Below are positions 11,692 to 20,848 of a DNA stretch of 64,000 bases, piece after piece. The stretch is from Boothiomyces macroporosus (Eukaryota > Chytridiomycota > Chytridiomycetes > Rhizophydiales > Terramycetaceae). Position 1 is the stretch's first letter; every line of letters begins with the position of its first letter. The stretch is taken from assembly GCA_027604185.1 (NCBI GenBank), contig JADGKB010000027.1, positions 1 through 64,000 on the forward strand. Reading direction: 5' to 3'. The translations under genes and the position numbers were made by a program. The notes beneath the pieces were generated by a model, which had not been told where the DNA came from, ran no database searches, and saw only the letters and a program-made list of their open reading frames with translations.

Positions 11692-13044
11692 TTACTTGAT
11701 TTTCCTTAGGTTGTCTTTGTATCTTTGTTTGAGTGAGGCAAAAACAAAATTACCCCCTTTGTGATTCAATACTACATCAGGGTTTAACCGTTCAAATGCA
11801 GAGTCTAATCTGGAAGAGTCTAATGGAATATCTGTAATATTCAAAGATTTCTGGGTTCCAGCGTCAATTGAATTCTTTTCAGTTTGACATGAGGAAGAAG
11901 CTAGGATGCATGAAAATGACTGTGTCTGTGCATCTGAATACTCTATAATATCACATTGCGTTTCTCTAGTATTGTGTTCAGAGTTGGAAAAGACCCTTTC
12001 AGTCTGCGCTCCATTATCCATCATTTTGGGCAACTCTTCTGTTTGAATGTACACACTAGACTTGTTTTCGACATCAGGTTTGGTTGCAAAATTAGCGAAT
12101 TCGCACTGGGTAGATTGGTGAGAGCGTTCTTGTTCAGTTTGAATTTCTTGACAAGCAGTTACATTACAAGTTTGTGTACCGCTCTCAATGGCCAGTATTT
12201 CTATCTGGGTAAAACCATCTTTAGTCTCTAGTAAAGATGGTATATCTGCTTGACAGTAGAATTCCCGAGTTTCTTTGACCGCTGCTTTTGGTTTTTCGTT
12301 TAAACAATTTGCAGTGCCAGAAGAGGAGTAACTGGCTTCATCATTCTCCAACTTTTCAAGTGTCTTTGAAAAAAGAGTTTCCGCATGAGTGTACTGTCCG
12401 GTATGAACATCTTGCAGTTCCGCAGACCCATTTTGCACAAGGCTAGCCCCCAAATATTTTGTTGGTGTAATATTTGATTCAGTATTCAGTATTTTTTCGT
12501 GCAGTCTAATAGGCGATCCAGTATCCGATATTCGTACAGGAGAGGAGGTAAAAGACAGCACCGACGAGGATTCATCCTTTAGATACTTGTTCCTGATATT
12601 TTGTAGCATTGCAAAGTCTTCATTATTTTGAGAATCTTCCAATATTTGATTTTCTTTTAGGTATTCCTCCTGCTCTTGAATGAACTGATCCAAGTCCATG
12701 TTGAAAGATCCTTCGTTGACAATTATTTCAGACATGCTGGTGTTTGGTGACGTTGGTTCATACGCTGAAGCTAGTGCTGGTATCAAAGGAGGATTGCTCT
12801 TGATATTTGGGATTTCAATTTCTTGCAAGGGGGCTATCCAACTGTTTTCTGATCTAATACCGTACTTTTCTCTTATTAAATTCAGCAATTCTGATGGATT
12901 ATTCCCATCTTCTAGCTGGATATTTTCCGCTTGGTCTTTCCTTTCTGCTATTCGCCTCGTATTTGTTTCGCCTTGCTTCCCCTTCAAGTCGTATATGACG
13001 AACCCTTTGTTTCCCGTTTTCACTCTTCGCTCAACGATTCTCAT
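11692..13044 (-). CDS. Disordered protein with an array of QT/TQ motifs
   Basis: This is a single-exon gene of 450 aa that I do not recognise. The N-terminus (about 1-70) is basic and may be folded (RRVKTGNKGFVIYDLKGKQG). The middle is acidic and low in complexity. Between roughly residues 270 and 390 there is a regular series of short TQ/QT motifs: FTQIE, GTQTC, IQTEQ, STQCE, IQTEE, AQTER, TQCDI, AQTQS, CQTEK, GTQKS. Spaced TQT-like motifs are the usual ligand of dynein light chain LC8, so a multivalent LC8-binding partner is a reasonable inference. The start ATG lies only 18 bp from the start of GID8 on the other strand. Confidence 0.7.
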   Translation of the reverse strand: MRIVERRVKTGNKGFVIYDLKGKQGETNTRRIAERKDQAENIQLEDGNNPSELLNLIREKYGIRSENSWIAPLQEIEIPNIKSNPPLIPALASAYEPTSPNTSMSEIIVNEGSFNMDLDQFIQEQEEYLKENQILEDSQNNEDFAMLQNIRNKYLKDESSSVLSFTSSPVRISDTGSPIRLHEKILNTESNITPTKYLGASLVQNGSAELQDVHTGQYTHAETLFSKTLEKLENDEASYSSSGTANCLNEKPKAAVKETREFYCQADIPSLLETKDGFTQIEILAIESGTQTCNVTACQEIQTEQERSHQSTQCEFANFATKPDVENKSSVYIQTEELPKMMDNGAQTERVFSNSEHNTRETQCDIIEYSDAQTQSFSCILASSSCQTEKNSIDAGTQKSLNITDIPLDSSRLDSAFERLNPDVVLNHKGGNFVFASLKQRYKDNLRKIK

Positions 13045-13062
13045 TTTTCGCGAAATCCAAAA
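13045..13062. promoter_or_regulatory. 18-bp divergent spacer between two start codons
   Basis: The ATG of the QT-motif gene (minus, 13044) and the ATG of GID8 (plus, 13063) are separated by only 18 bp. No TATA-like element fits here. Transcription must start inside or next to the opposite coding region, or the mRNAs are nearly leaderless. Confidence 0.6.
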
Positions 13063-13893
13063 ATGACTGCAAATACAAGTAAATCATTTACGCTACAAGA
13101 ATGGGAAGAACGGTTGAAACAGGTTCAAGTAAATAAGCAGTAAAAGTAAATCGTTTCTCACCAGATTGTAACTCTCTCTTGACAAGATTAATTTAGGGAC
13201 TTGAATAAGCTAATTATGAACTACTTGGTGATAGAGGGATTCAAAGTACTTTGGATTTAATCCAGGATGCAGCGCAAAAGTTCCAAGAGGAATCCAAAGT
13301 GGATCCAAATATAAATCTTGCCAGCATCCAAGGGAGGATGAATATTCGCAACGCAGTTCAAGTACAATATCCTAACGATAGAATGGAAATATCGAGTCCG
13401 CAATCGAACAAGTAAACGATCTGGATCCAGAAATTCTTGATACTCACCCTAAATTATTCTTTCATTTGCAGCAACAGCGATTAATTGAGCTGATCAGATT
13501 AGGAAATATTGATGATGCTATTGGGTTTGCGCAAGAAGAGTTGGCGCCTAGAGGAGAAGAGCATGTATGACTGATCTAACTATAGGTAATCCAAATTAAC
13601 TATAGCCAGAGTTTCTTGAGGAATTAGAACGCACGATGGCATTGCTGGCTTTCGATAGCAGACAATCGCCTGTTGGAGACTTGCTGGACTATTCACAGAG
13701 ACAAAAGATTGCTAGCGAGTTGAATGCGGCAATCTTGACCTCCCAATGCCAGGAAAAAGACCCAAAGTTACCCTCATTGCTAAAGATGCTTATATGGTCT
13801 CAAGTATCTAATTTTCTAATTTAGAATCAATTGGAGGAAAAAGTAACGTTTCCAAAGATCAATAATTTAGCCACTGCTGAATTGGAATTATAA
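13063..13893 (+). CDS. GID8: GID8/TWA1 (LisH-CTLH-CRA, GID/CTLH ubiquitin ligase scaffold)
   Basis: GID8 is a core scaffold subunit of the GID/CTLH E3 ligase. Six exons give 223 aa, close to human GID8 (228). LisH: DLNKLIMNYLVIEGFK followed by DAAQKFQEESKVDPNI. CTLH/CRA: the IEQVNDLDPEILDTHPKLFF region, then LQQQRLIELIRLGNIDDAIG, EELERTMALLAFD and KLPSLLKMLIWSQNQLEEKV align along the whole length with the human protein. Introns: 13140-13196 (57 nt, apparently nested), 13246-13265, 13362-13381, 13565-13605 (apparently two in tandem), 13804-13824. The stop codon TAA overlaps an AATAAA signal (13892-13897). Confidence 0.95.
13140..13196 (+). other. 57-nt intron that reads as one 19-nt intron interrupted by two 19-nt introns
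   Basis: Frame and LisH homology (NKQ|DLNKLI) place the intron at 13140-13196. Inside it, 13146-13164 and 13168-13186 are each 19 nt, begin GTAA and end AG. Removing both leaves 13140-13145, 13165-13167 and 13187-13196 joined as gtaaaaattattaatttag, again a perfect 19-nt intron with a ttaat block. This nested arrangement is an inference from sequence arithmetic. Confidence 0.55.
13565..13605 (+). other. Tandem intron pair with no exon between
   Basis: Between GEEH and PEFLEELERT of GID8 the 41 nt split into 13565-13585 (21 nt) and 13586-13605 (20 nt). Both start GTA and both end in taactatag, the compact branch/acceptor block seen across the window. Confidence 0.65.
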
Positions 13894-13897
13894 TAAA
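13892..13897 (+). terminator. AATAAA overlapping the GID8 stop codon
   Basis: The last two bases of the TAA stop (13891-13893) are the first two of AATAAA. The same overlap is seen for Rpn12 (14947-14952), S-formylglutathione hydrolase (25013-25018), FAM161 (61626-61631), TTLL9 (63176-63181) and the STMP1-like gene (63444-63449). Confidence 0.65.
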
Positions 13898-14090
13898 TGC
13901 CTCTTGTTTTGACTCTATGTTTGATGGGCTGACTTTGGTCTACCAGACAGCAGGGTTACCAGTACTGCAATAAGATACACATCCAATACCTATACGAAAG
14001 CGCTAATTTCCTTTATATTCGAAAGAGTTGATTTGACTTGAATACACGCCAAGTTGCACCCTGGTATTTTCTTTTTCTGAATCTGAAAAA

Positions 14091-14948
14091 ATGTCCATGC
14101 AAGAAGGTACAATTCAGCTAACAAGCAATTACGCTCAGCGACCAACTAAGAAAGGAATTCAACGGAACAGATAGTCAGCAAGCCGTAAAAACATTAAGTC
14201 AGTTAAAGTTACTTTTAGCCAAACTTGGTCTGTTGCTTCCAAACGGCAAGGATCAAAAACAGCTCTTGCTCACCCGTACTTGAATTTAATCGTAGGTGAA
14301 GCATTGGAAATCGGTGCGATTTTGTCGATTAGAACCAAGGACATTCAATCGTTTGAAAGATACCTTGCTCAGTTAAAGACTTTTTATCGCGAGTTTGCTC
14401 ATATTATTCCGGAATCACCAAGAATGTTCATGTTGCTTGGATTAAATTTATTACGATTATTGGCTCAAGTTCGCATTTCAGAATTTCATACAGAATTGGA
14501 AAATATTGGAAGCATAAACTTGAAAAACATGTACATCAATCATCCTGTATCTATTGAGCAAGCGTTGATGGAAGGATCTTATAATAAAGTATGGAATGCT
14601 AGACAAGATGTGCCAGCGCAAGAATACTTGTTCTTTATGGATATTTTGATGGGCACTATTAGGTACGTTGGGGCTAACAAGACATGAAATCGCCACTTGC
14701 AGTGAAAAAGCGTACACGTCTTTACCAATCGCAGATGCGGCAACATTACTATATTTCAAAAGTCACGACGAACTATTGGCATTCAGCAAACAAGTAAATT
14801 GTATTAACGAAAGCGAAACTGGAACGTTGACCAAAAACAAAAGAAAATCATTTTTGTCAGTGACACTGTTAATAAGCTTGATATTCCTACTGAAAGTGTC
14901 ATTCACAACGTATTGAATTATGCCAAAGAGTTGGAACAAATTGTTTAA
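14091..14948 (+). CDS. RPN12: 26S proteasome regulatory subunit Rpn12 (PSMD8)
   Basis: This is a PCI-domain subunit of the 19S lid. Five exons (introns 14107-14125, 14276-14295, 14663-14681, 14794-14813) give 259 aa, the usual length. It aligns along its length with Rpn12: EALEIGAILSIRTKDIQSFE, then the RYLAQLKTFYREFAHIIPES region, LMEGSYNKVWNARQDVPAQE, EIATCSEKAYTSLPIADAAT, and the C-terminal PTESVIHNVLNYAKELEQIV typical of the family. The start ATG at 14091 precedes a short 16-nt first exon; a second ATG two codons on is possible. AATAAA overlaps the stop. Confidence 0.95.
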
Positions 14949-14984
14949 TAAAGCCTCCTTCCCGCTTATTTATTAGTAATGGAT

Positions 14985-16337
14985 TTATTTCTCTGTTGCT
15001 CTGGATGTGAGCATTCGCAAGAAAACGTGGAATTTCTTTGTTATAAAGAGAAAGAGAAATATTTGCAGGAATGAGAATCCCTGGTAAGCCACGAAATTCC
15101 GATCATTTCCAATCATTTCTGTGCTGAATCGAAGTACATAGCCCAGTAACAACGCCAAGCCATTCAATCCTTGAATAACGGCAAAGATGATGGCAAAAAT
15201 CAAGATTGAACCTCTATATCTTTCGCATTTTGACAGCTTCAAGGATATTAATACTGGAGGGACAATGGTCAGCAACAAGAATGCTAGTGCCCACACGAGA
15301 TAAACTATTGCCATTCTAAAGTAAATCTGGCCAAATAAACTGGGGCTAAAGTACTGTATGAAAAATAGGTATCTATACCCTGCAGTAACAATGTGTAGAA
15401 CGACAATCGAGTAGATTGCGATTTTAGTCTTTACTCTGTCGAAAAACAGGACTCTGGCAAGCATCTGCATCGATGAAATTGCGATATATAAAAAGCAAAG
15501 GTTTGTTATTCCATTCATGATAAGTCTGCATGCTATCTTATATCCGCTACTCGAATTACTCAACAGCCCATAAAGCAGGTATACTATAAGTGATATAAAT
15601 ATCCCGATATCCACAGTTAAGTTGTATAGATCGCCAGTAACGTATTGTGCGCGGAGTCTCTTTATACTCGCAACTATAGTGACCATACTTGATGCTATTC
15701 CAATAACCACAAAGAAAATCACTGCTACATCTAGTTGCTCAAATGCGCTTAAGGTCAAGTAGGACTGAGGGATGAATGAAGTCCATTTTCCATACAATAT
15801 ACCATCATTGAATGTTTTATAGTAAGCTGTGTATGTATCTCCATTGAAGGAATAACTGCTAAAATTTGAATTTAGAGCCAGTTCTTGAAATGTGCTCGAA
15901 CAATTAAAATCAGAATAGAGTTTGACAGCAGTGCCATTGCACGATAGGCCATCCATACAACTATCGCTCGGACTAATGTATGCTACATATTTGCTTGTTT
16001 CTAATACACAGTATTGAAGATTAATTGCGTCAACTGGCACAGAATTTTCTAACGTTACGGTGGGACTGAAAGAGTGAATTGCCAAACTAGAATATCCATT
16101 CGTCATTGAGGGATCTAAAGATGAATAGCAGCAACCAGTCCATCTTTCTACTGGATCCAAGCCGCAGACTGATTCAGGATAATCAGCTGTAACCTTTGTG
16201 TATATATCAAATGGGTCTTGTTTTGCATAAGTATACATTATTATAGGCTGACCAGTACAGTTACTACTAGTCCAAACTGTTTGAAATATTTGCGCATAAA
16301 CATAGCCAAGTATAGATAAATGCGCAAACAGCTTCAT
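14985..16337 (-). CDS. Orphan seven-helix membrane protein with Cys-rich ectodomain
   Basis: A single-exon gene of 450 aa. A signal peptide (MKLFAHLSILGYVYAQ) is followed by an extracellular domain of about 200 residues with many cysteines (SSNCTG, SVCGLDP, GCCYSS, SDSCMDGLSCNG, DFNCSS) and several NxS/T sites. About seven hydrophobic helices follow: DVAVIFFVVIGIASSMVTIV, VDIGIFISLIVYLLYGLL, LIMNGITNLCFLYIAISS, IAIYSIVVLHIVTAG, MAIVYLVWALAFLLLTIVPP, LIFAIIFAVIQGLNGLALLL and YQGFSFLQIFLFLFI. The design resembles a surface receptor, but I recognise no GPCR family signature. It shares the strand of nothing nearby except the QT and coiled-coil genes and is convergent with Rpn12 (36 bp between stops). 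Confidence 0.75.
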   Translation of the reverse strand: MKLFAHLSILGYVYAQIFQTVWTSSNCTGQPIIMYTYAKQDPFDIYTKVTADYPESVCGLDPVERWTGCCYSSLDPSMTNGYSSLAIHSFSPTVTLENSVPVDAINLQYCVLETSKYVAYISPSDSCMDGLSCNGTAVKLYSDFNCSSTFQELALNSNFSSYSFNGDTYTAYYKTFNDGILYGKWTSFIPQSYLTLSAFEQLDVAVIFFVVIGIASSMVTIVASIKRLRAQYVTGDLYNLTVDIGIFISLIVYLLYGLLSNSSSGYKIACRLIMNGITNLCFLYIAISSMQMLARVLFFDRVKTKIAIYSIVVLHIVTAGYRYLFFIQYFSPSLFGQIYFRMAIVYLVWALAFLLLTIVPPVLISLKLSKCERYRGSILIFAIIFAVIQGLNGLALLLGYVLRFSTEMIGNDRNFVAYQGFSFLQIFLFLFITKKFHVFLRMLTSRATEK

Positions 16338-16427
16338 TAAAATTGCAAAGGTTTTCCACCATTGTGACGCGCATTGTCCGGCACTGAATGATTTTCAGAT
16401 AAACATAACAATTCTTTACAATTCAGA

Positions 16428-17090
16428 ATGGAAGAGGTAGATGTATCGGCAGATCAAATGGGACGTACAGTGCAATTCTTGGCGAAAACATACATCAGCT
16501 GGCAAATTTGGAAAGAAACGGAACCTGAATTATTCTGGTATTTGGAACTAAACTAGGCTGTTTGAAAGAACATTTAAAGTATGGAAATGTGATATCAAGT
16601 TTACTGGCGATGAGCATTCTTACTTGGTATTTGTTTTTAATGCAGATTGAATTAGAAATGCCTCTCGATCAAATTGGTCGATTGGATTCTGGAATCAAAG
16701 ACGGTTCGTTGGCAATTGAAATTGACAAGATCCACGGACTGGATCCTGTGCTTCATAGAGGAAAAAAAGATGTACAATTCGCTAATGATAGGTAAAGATC
16801 TCAAAATTCCAAGTTAGCTTGGCACCAGCGCAGCCGGCAAATATCGAGACCAGAAAGACAATCGAAGCGCTAGAAAAGCGGTTGCTCAAAGTTGAGATCA
16901 ATGAAAGAAGCAGGTCGATTGATCTGAGCGGTAACTTTTATTAATCGTAGTCGTTATGCGAGACTTCCTTGGATACTCTGTAATGATGATGAAAAAGTTT
17001 GAAGAGCTCGACAAGAAGGTTGACGAAGGGTTGGTTAGCTTGGCAGCCAAATGTGACAAGATGGAAAAGACTGTCTTGAAATATAAATAA
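16428..17090 (+). CDS. Unrecognised 192-aa protein with C-terminal helices
   Basis: Five exons (introns 16538-16556, 16627-16645, 16792-16817 or -16813, 16931-16950) give an in-frame 192-aa product. The N-terminus reads QMGRTVQFLAKTYISWQIWK, then LFERTFKVWKCDIKF and EHSYLIELEMPLDQIGRLDS. The second half is helical and charged (IEALEKRLLKVEINERSRS, MRDFLGYSVMMMKKFEELDK). Family unknown to me. The third intron is ambiguous: two AGs four bases apart in the acceptor give different but frame-compatible products only if the 26-nt version is used for the total length. The gene model is supported by four typical introns and an intact frame. Confidence 0.65.
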
Positions 17091-17222
17091 TAAAACATAA
17101 ACGCATTTAATCAATATTTGCTTTTATAGTATTGTGCTGGCAGCTTAAATATCTGAGCCTCGTGCTGGTGACATGTCCTACTACAAGGCCGTAAACTTTG
17201 CCACATTCGTGGAAAGTTTGAA

Positions 17223-19546
17223 ATGGACGAAAGTGAAATGGAGCTGGAAAACTTTCAGAAAGGATTATCACAAGAAGAATCAGACTCGGACTTGGAGCCT
17301 CCATTTGAAATACATGGAATTTCACCGGCACAAAATCAGACATTTCCTCACCCTCTTGAGCCAAAGCTGTTTGATGGTGATTTCGCTCCTTTCCCGCAAA
17401 CAGTAAAGACAGAACAGAGTAATATTCCAATGCACACTACAGTTAATGATTTTCCAGACACGGATTCGGATGATCAAGCCCCAGAATCGATTCAGTTTGA
17501 GATGAGACCACTTGTAGCAGAGGATCGACCACCAAATAGACAGTATGATTTATCGCATTTGCAAACTCGACCAGAACCAGTGAGGAACAGACAAAGACAA
17601 AATCCTAGACCAAAAATCACAGGGTGGAAAGATGTCCGGAATTTAGATTCATTCCTTACAAGGGTAGGCCAATTCCTTATAGTTAGATTTATAATTACTA
17701 CGAAGGCAAAGGGTTTGTATGTATTATATTGAACCAAATCACGGATTTGCTGACTGTATTGTTCATTGTTGTGTTGTGCACATTTCTGGGTGAATGTATA
17801 GACTACTCGCTGATTCATGATTCAAAGAAACTGGAGCAAATTCTAGTGCCAGAGTGTTTTAATAGGTATTCATTTTTAATCCAAGCATGCGGATCATCAC
17901 AAAGTTTATCTTGTTTTTCAGCATGTCTTGGATATTGTACCAATTCATTCGTATTATAGGAGAGATACCCGATTTGCTGGAGATTAGAGAGTTTATGCAC
18001 AATGTCCTCAAAGTCAATGATGTTGAGCTTCAAACGATATTGTGGAATGAGGTTACAAAGAGAATGATCGAGACTAGAAAACTGACCACTCAAAGTCACC
18101 CTAATGAACGCTTTGATGCACATGTAATCGCCAACAGAATTCTTAGAAAAGGTAGGATATACTTACGATAGAAAACTACATGATTGCACTGTTCAACAAG
18201 GATATTTTGGATCTATCAGTTCCTTTTCTTGGATCTTCTCCATGGATGACATGGCTAATGCAAGACTACCTTACTTATGGGCTATTTTCATATGTTTTTG
18301 ATGAAAGTGGAAAGATACGAAAAAGGTTTTTGAAGCAAAGGAACCGTGAAGTTCTTACTGAGGGCTTGAAAAAAAGATTTCAAAATATGGCAAGTTTTCT
18401 TAATCTTAGGCAATTATTACTCTTGTCTTATCTCCATTTCTCTTCTTCTTTATGGTCGTCAGATCATTTTTCAGAATGGCAGAAGAGTACAGACAAAACC
18501 CGTCACTCCTAGGTGCACGAAGTTATTCAACATTATCCCATTGGAAAATGAGAGAATTCAATGAGATGCCGCACTTGTTCAACAAAAGATTGTTGCGCAG
18601 TTATGAAACTGCAAACAAATACATGCAGCAGTTTCCAAATCAAGTCGTGATTATTCTTGCAAAGTAAGTGGTATTAATCTAGATTTATTGCATTCGTATC
18701 TGGATCATTTGCCACTGTGCTGCTAGTAATAACGCTTTTTGAAGAAGAATTCCAGCAAGGATTTGAAATCACTCCAACAAAATCGGCTTTTTTCTACATT
18801 GGTGTGTTTGGATCTATCATGGCAATAGCTCAAGGTGCTACTCAAGAGAATATAGTTCATGAGCCAACAAGGTGGTTTCAAGAAGTAGTGCTAGATACCC
18901 ATTACAATCCTCCCGAGTGGAGGGATCAGTCACACACCCAAAAAGTACGGGATGAATTTGGAACAATGTTTCAGTACAAGATTGTCCTTATTGGGCTAGA
19001 AATATTGTCTGTAATTCTTGCACCAGCAATTCTGTACTTTTCTTTACCCAGTTGTTCGGGAAAGATTATTGATTTTTTCAGAGAATTTTCAGTACACGTA
19101 GACTCTACCGGTTATGTATGTTCATTTGCAGTGTTTGATTTTGAAAAGAATGGAAATGCAAAGTATGGCGCAACCAACAGGCCTATAAATGAAGACAAAG
19201 CCTCAAAGAACGGCAAAATGGAAGTATCCATGATTAATTTCAAAGTAATTCCTTTTAACAGTAGAACAACAACCCTGATTGGGATCCTGGCAACAGGAAT
19301 ACAGAATATATATCCAGGTTGATTAATAGGAGACCAATGAGAAATGATTTAGCAAGAACTGTACTTACTCAACGAATGACTGGCATGGGAATGGGGATGT
19401 CTCATGCGATGGGCAATTCTGAAATCCCGCACTCAATGATACAAGGCGAATCAATGATTGGCAGTGTTATTACCCCAGAGAATATTGGACGCGAACTCTT
19501 TGGATTGTTGGATGCAATGTATGAAGCTAATAGAAATCTTAATTGA
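17223..19546 (+). CDS. ATG9: Autophagy protein ATG9 (lipid scramblase)
   Basis: ATG9 is the multispanning scramblase of autophagy vesicles. Seven exons give 733 aa. After an acidic disordered N-terminus comes the ATG9 core: NLDSFLTR-IYNYYEGKGFVC, LTVLFIVVLCTFLGECIDYS, ANRILRKENYMIALFNKDIL, LVLSPFLFFFMVVRSFFRMA, LLGARSYSTLSHWKMREFNE, AKFIAFVSGSFATVLLVITL, FFYIGVFGSIMAIAQGATQE and SVILAPAILYFSLPSCSGKI. The C-terminal tail is Met/Gly-rich. Introns: 17664-17686 (23 nt), 17866-17885, 18152-18171, 18390-18409 (GC-AG), 18664-18682, 19245-19264. The start ATG at 17223 is the first in the frame. Confidence 0.95.
18390..18409 (+). other. 20-nt GC-AG intron in ATG9
   Basis: Only removal of gcaagttttcttaatcttag restores the frame from FQNM to AIITLVLSPFLFFF. 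A GT start one codon later would leave the wrong phase. The 5' end GCAAGT is the classical GC-AG donor. Confidence 0.8.
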
Positions 19547-19678
19547 TGTAAAATAAACTGTGATTATAATCAATCTCAATCGACATTCTTTTATTCCAGT
19601 CACTATGTATATTATGGTTCGCATGATCCGAATAAACTTAAAGTGGTAAAACAAAAAAATCATGCAAATAATTTATCC

Positions 19679-20554
19679 ATGATCAAGCTACCATCAGAGT
19701 ACCAATTTACCTCATTCATTGGTTCAGGTGCATTTGGAACAGTAGTCCGCTGTCAAGATGTAAAACGCAACAGGTCAGTAGCTGTCAAGATTATCCCAAA
19801 ACCAAAAATCTCCAACTGGATTGTTTACAATGATCAAAGAATCCCGCTAAAAGTAGACATATTATTACACTGTCACCACAAGAACATTATTCAAATCTTG
19901 GATTACTTTGAGAGTGTGGAAGATTTTTATATTGTTACGAATGTGCCAGCGAGAAGATGCCTTAAACTTCATGAAGCTAGTATGGATATGTTTCAATATA
20001 TTGAAAACTACTTTCCATTGCCAGAGCGGACAATCAAGATGTTTTTCAAACAAGCCGCCAGCGCAATTGATTACCTGTATGATATGAAGATCTGTCATGG
20101 TAGCACTCACTAACGTAGGTGATATCAAAGATGAAAACTTTTTGATTGATGAGAACTTGACGGTAATTCTAATCGATTTTGGTTGTGCTAGGTTTTGCGA
20201 ATGTAGTTAAGGATAACATAGATGACCGGGATTATGGTGGATTGGGCGGAACTGTTGAATACTGGAGTCCGGAATTCTACACTCGCACCTGTTTTAATCG
20301 CTATGCATCTGATATTTGGGCTTTAGGGATCGTCTTGGTAGTTATCACTAACAAGTATGTAATGTGGAACGGATGTACCCCTTACAATGCTGACAAGGAG
20401 TACGCTCCAGTATTTGAAGGTAGCCAGTGCTATCTAGAACTAGTTCAAGGTAACAATCTGTAATCAAGGTATGTTGCAAAACGTGCCAGAAGATAGATTT
20501 ATTATCAAAGATGTCATGCGGTTGGTAAAGTTATGGACAGTTGAAAAAGATTAG
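19679..20554 (+). CDS. PASK-like protein kinase domain, atypical
   Basis: Four exons (introns 20100-20118, 20203-20221, 20450-20468) give 272 aa, essentially a bare Ser/Thr kinase domain. It shows the Gly-rich loop (FIGSGAFGTVVR), the ATP-binding Lys (SVAVKII), HGDIKDENFLID in the catalytic loop, LIDFGCARF (DFG), GTVEYWSPEFY (APE-like) and SDIWALGIVL. The best resemblance is to PAS kinases (DIFENQGFF, IDRHPRL and HRDIKDEN in PASK), but no PAS domain is present upstream. Oddities: HRD is HGD, and the residue expected to be the alpha-C Glu is Lys (IPLKVDILL versus IPLEIALL in PASK). The chosen ATG starts just before the kinase fold; an upstream exon cannot be excluded. Confidence 0.8.
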
Positions 20555-20566
20555 CAATAAAAGGGT

Positions 20567-20815
20567 TTATTCATTTGGTTTGTGAACAGTAACTGTGCGT
20601 TCGGTAGAACTTCCGTGTTTGTAAGAAGCCGTACGAGTCCTTCTCGTCGGCCGTGATTGCAATTCGCTTTCAGGAATGCTTATATCAATGATATTACACG
20701 GTGAGACTGGTTCTATTTGCTTTAGTTCTTTTGATCTCCATTCATGTTCGATTATCAAATCCTCTTTAATTTCTGTTGGGATGGATACTTTTTCTTTGAA
20801 TTTACCAGTATTCAT
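20567..20815 (-). CDS. Possible small basic protein (82 aa)
   Basis: An open frame from ATG 20815 to the stop at 20567, convergent with the kinase gene (12 bp between stops). It is hydrophilic, with an Arg-rich stretch (SRPTRRTRTASYKHGSSTER) near the C-terminus. No family is recognised. The spacing to the facing ORF at 20849 (33 bp) fits the compact divergent pairs elsewhere in the window, which is the main reason for listing it. Confidence 0.4.
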   Translation of the reverse strand: MNTGKFKEKVSIPTEIKEDLIIEHEWRSKELKQIEPVSPCNIIDISIPESELQSRPTRRTRTASYKHGSSTERTVTVHKPNE

Positions 20816-20848
20816 AAACAAATTCGATCGGCGAGATTTTTATTGCTG

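Noticed and set aside
17492..17818. Minus-strand ORF of 108 codons over the ATG9 start
   Set aside because: It is antisense to conserved ATG9 sequence and has no domain.
18394..18409. 16-nt GT-AG intron in ATG9
   Set aside because: It gives the wrong phase; the 20-nt GC-AG version restores conserved sequence.
20162..20191. Intron-like GTAATTCTAATC...GCTAG in the kinase
   Set aside because: Removing it would delete the DFG motif (LIDFGCAR), so it is coding.
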